Below are positions 18,255 through 26,936 of a DNA stretch of 64,000 nt, one piece after another. The position numbers and the translations under genes were made by a program. Below the pieces are notes generated by a model. The model saw nothing but the letters and a program-made list of their open reading frames with translations. It was not told the DNA's origin and searched no databases. The stretch covers positions 1-64,000 of the forward strand of contig NZ_CP011058.1 of the NCBI RefSeq assembly GCF_000961095.1, given 5' to 3'. How positions within the stretch are numbered: the first letter of the stretch is position 1; every line of letters starts with the position of its first letter. The stretch is from Paenibacillus beijingensis. Lineage in GTDB: Bacteria > Bacillota > Bacilli > Paenibacillales > Paenibacillaceae.

Positions 18255-18931
18255 ATGCTACCTCCAGCCAAACCTAAATTTGCTTTAAGTAGGTCCTGCT
18301 CTGGATCATAGGCTTTGTTTCTTAAGTAGATCTTAACATCTTCTTGATCGCCGTCATAAATCAATGTCTGTCTCTCCACCACCGTAATTCCTGAATTTTC
18401 GAGAGCATCTAATTTCTTTTTGTTATTCCCAAGCATGATTACCTCTTGAATACCAAAATAATTCAGTATTTTCGCTCCTACCCGAAAATCTCTACGGTCT
18501 TCAGTACCCAATCCCATTTTGATATACGAATCCGAAGAATTAATGCCTTTGTCCATCAAATTATAGGATTCCAGTTTAGCAGCGAGACCGAATCCCCTTC
18601 CTTCGTGGTTAGCATGATAAGTAATAATGCCTCTTCCTTTTTTGGCTATATATTCCATAGCCTTATCAAGCTGCCATTTGCAGTCACAGCGCTCGCAACC
18701 AAATACTTCGCTGGTTATACATGAAGAATTTAAACGGTAATATATAGGCCCTTTCCATCCTTTCACCTCACCTTTTACTAATGCGAGATGTTCGGATGAT
18801 CTTCCACCATCTTCAAAATCATTAGATATTGAAAAGCAATATAAAAAAAATGTACCAAACTTTGTATTCAGGCTCCCTTTTACAACATTGTTGATACGTA
18901 AATGATTATGATTAAAAACGAGGCTATTCAA
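18251..18931 (-). CDS. ribA: GTP cyclohydrolase II (stand-alone)
   Basis: 226 aa from a TTG at 18931, eight bases after GGAGGAG. It converts GTP to 2,5-diamino-6-ribosylamino-pyrimidinone 5'-phosphate, formate and pyrophosphate. Zinc ligands Cys71, Cys82 and Cys84 keep the 11 and 2 spacing of E. coli RibA (SCITSEVFGCERCDC). The GTP-binding EGRGFGL, the catalytic Tyr in LESYNL, and Asp and Arg in TEDRRDF are present. The fused DHBP synthase domain usual in Bacillales RibBA is absent. It is the first gene of the operon, so a GTP-derived pyrimidine is the likely precursor of the product, as in toxoflavin biosynthesis. A spare riboflavin enzyme is the alternative. Confidence 0.9.
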   Translation of the reverse strand: MNSLVFNHNHLRINNVVKGSLNTKFGTFFLYCFSISNDFEDGGRSSEHLALVKGEVKGWKGPIYYRLNSSCITSEVFGCERCDCKWQLDKAMEYIAKKGRGIITYHANHEGRGFGLAAKLESYNLMDKGINSSDSYIKMGLGTEDRRDFRVGAKILNYFGIQEVIMLGNNKKKLDALENSGITVVERQTLIYDGDQEDVKIYLRNKAYDPEQDLLKANLGLAGGSI

Positions 18932-18980
18932 ACTTATCTCCTCCAATCAGATCATTACCTTCTGGTTCTATACTTAGAAG

Positions 18981-19009
18981 TATATAACAAACGAACTCTA
19001 TAAATACAA
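18981..19009 (-). promoter_or_regulatory. Promoter of the biosynthetic operon
   Basis: On the minus strand TTGTAT (19004-19009), a 17-base spacer and TATATA (18981-18986), 50 bases before the ribA start. Confidence 0.5.
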
Positions 19010-19059
19010 AAAACGTAAATTATTAATATCTTAATTATATTAGTACGGTTCAAAAAAAC

Positions 19060-19088
19060 TTGACGCATGATTCTTTGCAGGATACCAT
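19060..19088 (+). promoter_or_regulatory. Promoter of pyrF
   Basis: TTGACG (19060-19065), 17 bases, TACCAT (19083-19088), 48 bases before the pyrF start. It is back-to-back with the operon promoter at 18981-19009. Confidence 0.45.
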
Positions 19089-19136
19089 TATTCAAAACAG
19101 ATACCTTATTATTCTTTTTTAGGAGGAAGATTTTCT

Positions 19137-20092
19137 TTGAACAATATTAATCTCAGCTTTTCTGAAAGAATTTGTGAACAAGTCAAATTAAAGAAATCCC
19201 ATGCTGTAGTAGGTCTGGATCCAGATGTTAGAAAAATACCATCATTTATAATTCAAAAAGCAATAAATTCATTTGGTCAAGGTCCGGAAGCAGCAGGTAA
19301 TGCCATTTTTCAATTCAATCAGTTAATTATTGATACCATAATGGATTTTGTAGCGGTAGTTAAACCGCAATTAGCTTATTATGAAGTCTTTGGTTCTTCA
19401 GGTATAGATGCATTTTGGAGAACAGTTGAATATGCACATTCAAAAGGGTTAATCGTTATTGCCGATGCAAAAAGAGGAGATATTTCTTCAACTGCGGAAG
19501 CCTATGCACAAGCATTTTTGAAAAAGTAAACATTTGGAAATATAGCACTAATTGGGTTGATGCATTAACAATTAACCCCTACTTGGGGAGGGATGGCCTT
19601 CTCCCATTTATCGAATCAACTAAAGTAAATAGTTCGGGAACGTTTATTTTGCTCAAAACAAGCAATCCATCGGCCGGAGATCTACAAGACATTCAGATGC
19701 AAAATGGCTTAAAGCTCACGGATAAAGTTAGCGATCTCATTGTATCCTTGCAACAAGCGGAAGATTCCAGCTATACCTATTCATCGATTGGTGCTGTTAT
19801 TGGTGCCTCATACCCTAAAGATCTACAATATTTTAGAGAAAAATTGCCTCGTTGTATATTTTTGGTCCCTGGATACGGAACTCAGGGTGATTTTAGTGAG
19901 AACATTAAATATGCATTTAATTCAGATGGATATGGAGCATTAATAAACGCCTCAAGAAGTATTAATTACGCATTCGGTGAGCATATAGATGCATCTGAGG
20001 AAACGATAAGACAGATGATTCGCGATGCTGTTATTAAAATGAACGAAGACATTAATTACAATTTAGAGTTGGCAAACAAAATTCATTGGTAA
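19137..20092 (+). CDS. pyrF: Orotidine-5'-phosphate decarboxylase, one frameshift
   Basis: It decarboxylates OMP to UMP. TTG start at 19137 behind AGGAGG. This is the longer type 2 enzyme: VGLDPDVRKIP, the catalytic DAKRGDISSTAEAYA (Lys and Asp), then after a shift NWVDALTINPYLGRDGLLPF and the phosphate-binding VPGYGTQGDF with NASRSINYA. Reading breaks at 19524-19528, where an A6 run appears as A5; the repaired protein is about 318 aa, normal for the type. It is AT-rich like the island and divergent from the ribA operon. The usual pyr operon partners are absent. It could be an extra pyrF, a cluster enzyme acting on a pyrimidine nucleotide, or a partner of the pyr genes at 28-33 kb. Confidence 0.88.
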
Positions 20093-20592
20093 ATCAAAAG
20101 TTTTGTCGTATTCTTGAATTAGTGAACTATTAGGCTTACCAATTATTAAATTTATACAGAGTAAAGGGATAACCCCCATTCTCTCACATCAGCACAAACT
20201 GTTTCGAATATGAAGGTTCTAGAAGGACATAATAACAAGAAAGTAAACTTTTCAGCCCTTTCGCTTCTTTCTATAAGGAGTCGGCAGGGCAATATTTGTG
20301 TTCCGAAATATTTCCCATCCACCTCGTCTTTAGCTCCAAAATTACCTTTGAGTCTTTTCCTTTTATCCCCTGTAATAACTGGGGGGATAAGTAATATAAC
20401 GCAAAAGTACAGCATCGAGTTCAATTCACAGCTCACCCAGAAAGCTTCATTGGTATAATTATACGAAATGCCTTTATCGGATTGCCTAAAAGGTCTTAAG
20501 GTTTTCTAATGTCTATTTAGGGATTCACTCTACTGGATAACTTCATTATCGCGGATTTCGACTATTTAGAACCCAACACAGTTAATTTAGAC
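20093..20592. other. Intergenic, AT-rich
   Basis: About 500 bases between pyrF and a convergent AraC gene. I see no convincing ORF, strong terminator or repeat. Confidence 0.35.
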
Positions 20593-21390
20593 TCAGTTAA
20601 TTATCCTCTTACTTCCGTAACTTTTTACATTGTTTAATCGAAATTGTGTTGGCGTTTGGCCAATAAAACGTTTGAACAATGCACAAAACTGAGCTGAACT
20701 ATTATACCCTATCTCTTTTGAAACAACAGCGATGCTTAAGTCAGTAGTTTTAAGTATTTCCATTGATTCCTTAATTCGCAGCTTATTTATATGATACATT
20801 GGCGATACTCCAAAAACTTTTGAATAAGTATTACATAAATAAGTCGGATTACAGTCAATCAACCTACTTAAATCGTTTAAGGTAATGTTTTTTTTATAGT
20901 TTTCTCTTATAAAACGGTTGATAATAATTAATCTATTATCTATTTCTTTTTTAACTATCTCCGTCCTAGTTTCACGACTTTTATCTTGATACAATCTAAA
21001 AAGGTATCTCATAGCTTTTTGGAGATTTTCAAAAAGATCATGTTTTGCAGTAAATACGTTATCAAGAATCTCTGATAATTTGAGCCTTTTTAGTTTGTAA
21101 TTATCAAGAATAATAGTATCTTTGAAATTATAGGTAAAATAATCCATTATAATGTAGCGTACTGTTATTGAACTTTCCTTAATATCAGTTGCAGCAATCT
21201 TGCACCCACGATTCGAAAGTTTGAAAAGCGAGGCATATCCATCAGGTAAAATAATCGTTTCTTCTCTTCCAATATGCACTTTAATCCCGCCTGTTGTCAT
21301 TAAGAACACTAACTGTCGTGTTTTATTATTAATTTTAATAGATGAATTTGGTAAAAGTGTGGATGTGTTTACACTATATATTTTATACAC
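20593..21390 (-). CDS. AraC-family transcriptional regulator
   Basis: About 265 aa. The N-terminal ~150 residues form a cupin-like sensory domain without a known signature. The C-terminal region holds the two AraC helix-turn-helix units: ITLNDLSRLIDCNPTYLCNT and IAVVSKEIGYNSSAQFCALF, followed by RFIGQTPTQFRLN. It lies downstream of the NMT1-type ABC importer genes on the same strand and ends convergent with pyrF. It may control that importer or the biosynthetic operon; no operator was found. Confidence 0.85.
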   Translation of the reverse strand: MYKIYSVNTSTLLPNSSIKINNKTRQLVFLMTTGGIKVHIGREETIILPDGYASLFKLSNRGCKIAATDIKESSITVRYIIMDYFTYNFKDTIILDNYKLKRLKLSEILDNVFTAKHDLFENLQKAMRYLFRLYQDKSRETRTEIVKKEIDNRLIIINRFIRENYKKNITLNDLSRLIDCNPTYLCNTYSKVFGVSPMYHINKLRIKESMEILKTTDLSIAVVSKEIGYNSSAQFCALFKRFIGQTPTQFRLNNVKSYGSKRIIN

Positions 21391-21614
21391 CTTCTAAATC
21401 CCCCTTTATTCCAGAAATTTTAATATTATCTCTCTTGTTCACTAAATGGATCACCCCCGTTAATCAAATCCTTAAACTGATTAGAAAGCTTATAGATTAC
21501 TTAACTAACACCACCCTTTCAAAAGATTGGATTTTTTTGAATTCACTTTATCACCTGCATTCAAATTTGTATACAAGTTAGGGGAAGTTGCCGGCTCCTG
21601 CCGGCAGAGGTTTA

Positions 21615-22412
21615 TTATACTTCGGATAAAATACCTTGCGTTTTAAAGATGGAACGAATTTCATTCACATGCCCGGTAAAATTACTATCGTTTCTCGATT
21701 CGCTATTACGAGGTCTTGGAAGGTTGATGCTAATATCTTTAACCAACTTTCCCGGCCTGCTGCTCATAACGAGCACCCGATCCGACAAAAAAACGGCTTC
21801 TTCGATACTGTGTGTAATAAATATACAAGTAAATTTATATTTGTTATAAATTCTCAAAAGATCGTACATCATCTGTTCTCTGGTCAAAGCATCAAGTGCC
21901 CCAAACGGCTCATCCATGAACAGAAGCTCCGGTTCTTGAATCAATGCTCTACAAATCGCAACTCTTTGTCGCATGCCTCCGGACAACTCATGCGGATATT
22001 TGTCTTCAAATCCCTTTAAACCGACAAGCTCCAGCAGTTCTTTTGCACGCTCTTTATTGGTTTTTCGATTCGGTCTTGACCACCAGCTGATTCCCTGAAT
22101 TTCCAACGGAAGCAGCACATTGTCAATCACGCTGCGCCAATCAAGCAATACGTCTTTTTGGAACACGACCGCATTGCCGTCTACCGGACCATTTATTTTC
22201 TCCCCATTGATGCGAATGGAGCCATGAGGTGTCGTGTCCAATCCCGCAATCAAATTCATCAATGTACTTTTGCCGCAGCCGCTCGGACCAACGATTGAGA
22301 CAAAAGAACCGGAATCCAGATTCACACTTATTTTGGATAAAGCCTGCACAGGTCCAGTCCGGGTCTGGTATATTTTTTCCACTTGATCCAAATTGATGGT
22401 TTTGCCGCTCAA
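21615..22412 (-). CDS. ABC importer ATPase, SsuB/TauB/ThiZ type
   Basis: About 265 aa from a TTG at 22412, eight bases after AGGAGG; a GTG at 22418 overlaps the permease stop but sits too close to the ribosome site. Walker A GPSGCGKSTLMN, Q-loop FQKDVLLDW, signature ELSGGMRQRVAICRAL, Walker B LLFMDEPFGALD and switch FITHSIEEAVFLSDRVLVMS are intact. The FGALDALTREQM string is typical of nitrate/sulfonate/taurine/pyrimidine uptake ATPases. It forms an importer with the next two genes upstream. Confidence 0.92.
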   Translation of the reverse strand: MSGKTINLDQVEKIYQTRTGPVQALSKISVNLDSGSFVSIVGPSGCGKSTLMNLIAGLDTTPHGSIRINGEKINGPVDGNAVVFQKDVLLDWRSVIDNVLLPLEIQGISWWSRPNRKTNKERAKELLELVGLKGFEDKYPHELSGGMRQRVAICRALIQEPELLFMDEPFGALDALTREQMMYDLLRIYNKYKFTCIFITHSIEEAVFLSDRVLVMSSRPGKLVKDISINLPRPRNSESRNDSNFTGHVNEIRSIFKTQGILSEV

Positions 22413-22414
22413 AC

Positions 22415-23248
22415 TCACGACCTCCTTTTTAGGTCTTGGTACCAAGGCATCGCCAAACGTTCGAGAAAATGAACGATATAAAATAATCCGATCCCCATCA
22501 CAGCAAGAATGAATAGCGCACAAAACTCCAATGTCGTATCCAATTGAGAGTTCGCCACCAGTTGCAGGTACCCTATCCCTTGAGAGCTGGCCACAAATTC
22601 GGCTACAACAGCCCCGACCACAGACAACGTAATGCCTACTTTAAATCCTCCGAACATACTTGGAAGTGCTTTTGGGAGCCGAAAATAAGTGAAAATTTGA
22701 AGCTCCGACGCTCGCATAGAACGCCCCAACCGGTACATTTCTTTATCCATCGACTGCAATCCGACTACAGCATTGATCACGACCGGGAAAAACGATATAA
22801 GAAAAACAATCAGTACTTTCGTCTTTAACTCATAACCGAACCAAATGACAAGGAGCGGAGCAAGAGCGACCATTGGAATACAGTGGATCCCGATCAGAAT
22901 GGGATAAATCGTGTTGGCGAAATATTTGGAGTGAACAATTAATATGGCGATCGGGATGCCAATGATGACACTCAGGAAAAACCCGAGAAGCACTTCTCCC
23001 AAAGTATATGAGCTATGTGTCATTAACGGTCCGGCATCCTGTATAAACCGTTCGGCAATGCTTATAGGCGAAGGAACGAGATATTCCGGAATCGAGAATA
23101 CAAGATAGAGAAGCTGCCAAATGACAAGAAGAGCGATCAAAGTAAGGGAAACCGAAATGCTTTGGGAATTGAGCCTCCATTTGAAGCGCCATTTATTTGG
23201 ATTGCTCACTTGTTCTTGTATAACAAGCTGGATTGGTTCATCTCTCAT
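22415..23248 (-). CDS. ABC importer permease, SsuC/TauC/ThiX type
   Basis: 277 aa with six spans, starting VSLTLIALLVIWQLLYLVF, and the conserved YLVPSPISIAERF after it. The EAA-type loop is GRSMRASELQIFTYFRLPKALPSMF (residues ~175-200), followed by GGFKVGITLSVVGAVVAEFV. The ATG at 23248 follows AAAGGA. Inner-membrane part of the importer. This subfamily moves sulfonates, nitrate, or the pyrimidine part of thiamine. Confidence 0.92.
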   Translation of the reverse strand: MRDEPIQLVIQEQVSNPNKWRFKWRLNSQSISVSLTLIALLVIWQLLYLVFSIPEYLVPSPISIAERFIQDAGPLMTHSSYTLGEVLLGFFLSVIIGIPIAILIVHSKYFANTIYPILIGIHCIPMVALAPLLVIWFGYELKTKVLIVFLISFFPVVINAVVGLQSMDKEMYRLGRSMRASELQIFTYFRLPKALPSMFGGFKVGITLSVVGAVVAEFVASSQGIGYLQLVANSQLDTTLEFCALFILAVMGIGLFYIVHFLERLAMPWYQDLKRRS

Positions 23249-23282
23249 AAATGATTTTCCTTTCTGGAATTCAGAGAATGCA

Positions 23283-24359
23283 TTATTTTGTCACAATGGG
23301 CAAAAAATCGTTCGTATAATATGCAGGCAAATCTTTACGCGCTTTGATGAGTTGGGTGCTTTCCAATATATCCAGTGTCGATTTAAAGTTATTTTCGTCC
23401 ATCCAGCCAAAAGGATGATTCGTATTATCCAACAGCTCGGCCGTTCTTTTAATTTGATTGACGAAAAGTTCCTCGTTCACCGTTTCAGGAAACAGCTTCT
23501 TCATAATTTTCGTCGCTTCTTCGGGATTTTTCATCGTAAATTCCATTCCTTCGTTTATGGCTGCAAGAAAACGTTTGGTCGTATTTGGATTTTCTTTTAG
23601 AAATTCCGTATTGGTAGCCAGAGTCAAGCCTGCAACATTAAATCCGTAATCTTTCGCAAACATGACTTCCAGCTTTGTGCCCAGCTTCTGCTCGAACATT
23701 GGAAGTTCATTCGTCGAGAAGCATTCGATGGCGTCCGCCTGTTTTGTTAAAAAAGCCGAATTGCGAGCAGAAGCCTCCAGCTTGACTTGGGTAATTTTAG
23801 ACGGGTCAACTTGATTGGTTTCTAAAAATTTATCGTACAGTTTGGTGAAGGTAGAGGTTGGCGACATGACGATCTTTTTGCCTTCCAAATCTTTCGGCGT
23901 CTTGATTGGTTTATCTGGGAAGGAAAGGATAACGAGTGGCGATTTAGTCATATAAGAAGCGATCATGGTGACGGGCATATTTTCAGCTATTCCTTGCGAA
24001 GGCTCAACGGTGGATACGACGGCGTAATCGTCATTTTTTTGGGCGACAGCCTGAAGCGCCGGTGTAGATCCGCTGCCTTCCATAACTTTCACGTTTAATC
24101 CATATTTCGAAAAAATACCTTTTTCTTGGGTGATGTAAAACGGAGTGAATTCACCCTTTATTTTCCAGTTCAATCTAAACGAGATGTCTGTTTTCTCTGG
24201 AGGAGGCAGCGTGGTCGATAAATCGCCGGATGAAGTATTTTCATTCACAGCCGCAGCCGGCGGCTTTGTTGTCTGCTGTTCTGTTTTGTTCCCGCAACCC
24301 AAGATCGAAACAAACATAATTGCAACAACCATTAACATGCTAACTCTGTACCGTTTAAT
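23283..24359 (-). CDS. ABC importer binding lipoprotein, NMT1/ThiY-like
   Basis: Solute-binding lipoprotein with lipobox SILGC followed by a Thr/Pro/Ser linker. The NMT1/THI5-like core is ISFRLNWKIKGEFTPFYITQ (typical W-x-x-x-x-F-x-P-F-Y), then EKGIFSKYGLNVKVMEGSGS, IPTPKDLEGKK-like KTPKDLEGKKIVMS, and ADAIECFSTNELP. This core occurs in binding proteins for hydroxymethylpyrimidine derivatives and sulfonates. With no ATG in place, GGAGGAG points to an ATT codon at 24359, which gives the proper lipoprotein signal MKRYRVSMLMVV; TTG or ATG codons lie upstream and an ATG lies at 24338. A pyrimidine or orotate ligand is suggested by the pyr genes nearby, not proven. Confidence 0.85.
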   Translation of the reverse strand: MKRYRVSMLMVVAIMFVSILGCGNKTEQQTTKPPAAAVNENTSSGDLSTTLPPPEKTDISFRLNWKIKGEFTPFYITQEKGIFSKYGLNVKVMEGSGSTPALQAVAQKNDDYAVVSTVEPSQGIAENMPVTMIASYMTKSPLVILSFPDKPIKTPKDLEGKKIVMSPTSTFTKLYDKFLETNQVDPSKITQVKLEASARNSAFLTKQADAIECFSTNELPMFEQKLGTKLEVMFAKDYGFNVAGLTLATNTEFLKENPNTTKRFLAAINEGMEFTMKNPEEATKIMKKLFPETVNEELFVNQIKRTAELLDNTNHPFGWMDENNFKSTLDILESTQLIKARKDLPAYYTNDFLPIVTK

Positions 24360-24404
24360 AGAAATCTCCTCCAAATAAAAATTTTTTATCATCCTGACAT
24401 TCAA

Positions 24405-24857
24405 CGGGGTTGATGAAATCAGGATGTCTTACAGCCGAAGCCCCCAAGCATCCCCCACTGTTTTTTGTCTATTTACTCACCCCCCCGAAATACTTTCACT
24501 TTCACAATAAAAGCTTGTTACATTTTCTGACACAATTATAGCAATTTAATGAATGATCTAATATGTGTGTAAAGACAAATTAAGATTCGGAGATATGTCT
24601 GCAGAGCCAAAACCATTAACATATTTCCAATAATATCCTCAGTAATCTGAAGCGAGACTGCCAAAAAAAGACCAGCAATTAAGATAGCTGCTGGTCATTA
24701 CTCTATTGCTTGGCTTTAATAGGTGATTTGACTTCGGTTCGCAACGCCAGTCAAGTACGCCATTTATCTTGCTCGCCAACATTAGCTGAATAATCAAGTT
24801 GCATGTCTCAAGGCATAAACGAACATGAGGATTGTCTTGATTCCGCGGCAATAAGGA
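24405..24857. other. Intergenic region, right edge of the AT-rich island
   Basis: It contains the terminator at 24663-24696. A short minus-strand ORF here has no recognisable domain and I do not call it. Base composition returns to the chromosomal level at the fused permease gene. Confidence 0.35.
24663..24696 (-). terminator. Terminator of the siderophore importer operon
   Basis: GACCAGCA (24670-24677) pairs with TGCTGGTC (24689-24696); on the minus strand it is followed by seven T residues. Confidence 0.75.
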
Positions 24858-26936
24858 TCATTTGCGAGCAACGCTTTTTCTCATCAACGCAATAAAATAC
24901 GGTGCACCCAATAGTGCGACAACAAGTCCGGAAGGGATTTCCTTGGGACTGAATAAGAGGCGGCCGACCAAATCTGCGGTCATGAGAAGCAATGCGCCAA
25001 TCAACAGCGTCGCGGGAAGCAAACGACGGTGGTTGTGGCCGATAAGAATCCGGGCCGCATGCGGAGCGATCAGACCGACAAAACCGACCGTTCCGACCGT
25101 CGCTACCGCGGCAGCTGCGATAGCGACGCCGATAATACCCGCCCAAATCCGGGTCCGTATGACATTTACGCCGAGTCCGGTCGGAACCTCATCGCTCAGC
25201 GCAAGCAAATCCAGCTTGCGGCAGAGCCACCAGGCGACAGGGAGCAGCACGGCTGGCCAGATCATAAGCTGCCACAGTTCTTCCCAAGTACGGGCGTACG
25301 TACTGCCCGCCAGCCAGGAGAGCGCCGCGCTCGCCCTAATCTTGGCTTGAATAACGAGCATTTGAATGATGCCTGAGCCCATTGCCGAAACCGCGACGCC
25401 GACCAATACAAGTATTGCTGGATTCATACCGCTTCGCCTAGAAACGGCATAGACAATTGCCGCGCTTGCGAACGCCCCGGCAAAAGCCGCCGCAGGCAGC
25501 CACGAGATGTGGATATGCGGCAGTACAATCAAGAGCAGAAGCGCACCTACGCCAGCCCCCGCACTAACCCCGACAATTGACGGATCGGCCAGCGGGTTTT
25601 TCACGATACCCTGCAGCAGCAGGCCGCTTGCAGCGAGCGCCGCTCCGGCCACCGCCGCCACCAGCATGCGCGGAAGCCGCATGTTGAATATGATGTTGCG
25701 CGTCAGTTCATCGCCTCCCCCGGCCATCGCTGCTAGTATATCCGAAATGTGCAGTCGCAGGCTTCCGAGGGAAATGCCCAAGAACCAGATGACGACAAAA
25801 AGAACCGCCAGGACCATAAGCAGAACAGGGTAAGGCGTACGACCCGACAACCGGGAAGCAAGCGTTGAAGAATCCGAAGAGCGCTGAAGATGGCCGCCCC
25901 CCTTGCGGGCGCGTATTGCCAGCCAGATCATCCATGGTCCTCCGATGATTGCGGTGACGGCACCGGCCGACAATTCGTCGGAGCCGTCCGCAACCATTCG
26001 GGCCAGTGTGTCGGCGCCCAGCAATACGATGGCTCCCCAAATCATGGAGGAAATGAGCAGCGGCAAATGGCGCCGGATCCCGATCAAACGCATCAAGTGG
26101 GGAGCAATCAGCCCGATAAATCCGATCCCGCCCACAACGCTGACGGTCGCTGCCGCCAGAAGGACGGCAAGCAGAAGAGACGTCATGCGCACGAGAGGTA
26201 CCCGCTGCCCGAGCGATTGCGCCATTTCATCGCCGAGTTCGAACAAGTCAAGCGATCTGGATAAAGCAACGGCAATCAGAGCAGACGGAAATATCCAGGG
26301 CACGGCAAACCGGACGCCGCTCCAATTGGTTTGTTCAAGCGAGCCCGACCCCCATGCCAGCAGCCGACCCGTATTTTCTTCGTACATTAACTGCAGCGTC
26401 CCGCTAACGGCCCCAATGGCTAAGGTGACGGCCATGCCGGCAAGCGTGAGCCGCACCGGGGAAGCTGTTAAGCCTCCGGCCATGGCATATACCAGGGCAA
26501 TGGCAGCGAGCCCGCCGATAAACGCGACGATCAGCGAATTGGAAGAAAAGGCGGCGGGAAAAAAAACTGCCGCCGCATTCACGGCCAGAAACGCGCCGGA
26601 GTTGATGCCGAGCGTTTCGGTCGAAGACAACGGATTTCGCGTTATGGTTTGCAGCAGCGTCCCGGCTGCTGCGAGAGCGGCCCCCGCAAGTAACCCCATG
26701 GTGGCCCGGGGGAGCCGAAGCGTTCGGATCACGTGATGATCTGCCACGTCCTGGGGAGCAACGAATGCATCAATTAAGGTTTGAATGCCAATACCGGCCT
26801 CTCCCTGGGTAATATTCAGGAAGAACATGCCGGCGAGGAGAACTACCCCCCCGCCGAACACCAGCAAATAACGGCTCCACATTAGAAGAAGGCTGGACTT
26901 TAAAACAGTTGCGCCGTTATTCATTACAGTATTCAT
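24858..26936 (-). CDS. Fused double FecCD iron-siderophore permease (FhuB-type)
   Basis: 692 aa carrying two complete FecCD domains in one chain, the FhuB arrangement. Repeat 1: RLPRATMGLLAGAALAAAGT, NPLSSTETLGINSGA, GGIGFIGLIAPHLMRL. Repeat 2: RLPRMLVAAVAGAALAASGL, NPLADPSIVGVSAGA, GTVGFVGLIAPHAARI. Around 20 spans. It forms the whole membrane pore of a ferric-siderophore importer with the binding protein whose gene overlaps its start by four bases. No ATPase gene is present, so a FhuC-type ATPase from elsewhere must serve it. No Fur box was clear. Confidence 0.93.
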   Translation of the reverse strand: MNTVMNNGATVLKSSLLLMWSRYLLVFGGGVVLLAGMFFLNITQGEAGIGIQTLIDAFVAPQDVADHHVIRTLRLPRATMGLLAGAALAAAGTLLQTITRNPLSSTETLGINSGAFLAVNAAAVFFPAAFSSNSLIVAFIGGLAAIALVYAMAGGLTASPVRLTLAGMAVTLAIGAVSGTLQLMYEENTGRLLAWGSGSLEQTNWSGVRFAVPWIFPSALIAVALSRSLDLFELGDEMAQSLGQRVPLVRMTSLLLAVLLAAATVSVVGGIGFIGLIAPHLMRLIGIRRHLPLLISSMIWGAIVLLGADTLARMVADGSDELSAGAVTAIIGGPWMIWLAIRARKGGGHLQRSSDSSTLASRLSGRTPYPVLLMVLAVLFVVIWFLGISLGSLRLHISDILAAMAGGGDELTRNIIFNMRLPRMLVAAVAGAALAASGLLLQGIVKNPLADPSIVGVSAGAGVGALLLLIVLPHIHISWLPAAAFAGAFASAAIVYAVSRRSGMNPAILVLVGVAVSAMGSGIIQMLVIQAKIRASAALSWLAGSTYARTWEELWQLMIWPAVLLPVAWWLCRKLDLLALSDEVPTGLGVNVIRTRIWAGIIGVAIAAAAVATVGTVGFVGLIAPHAARILIGHNHRRLLPATLLIGALLLMTADLVGRLLFSPKEIPSGLVVALLGAPYFIALMRKSVARK

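Noticed and set aside
20152..20436. ORFs on both strands after pyrF
   Set aside because: No ribosome sites, low-information sequence, overlapping each other.
24639..24851. Minus-strand ORF of 70 codons
   Set aside because: It covers a terminator hairpin, has no ribosome site and no recognisable domain.
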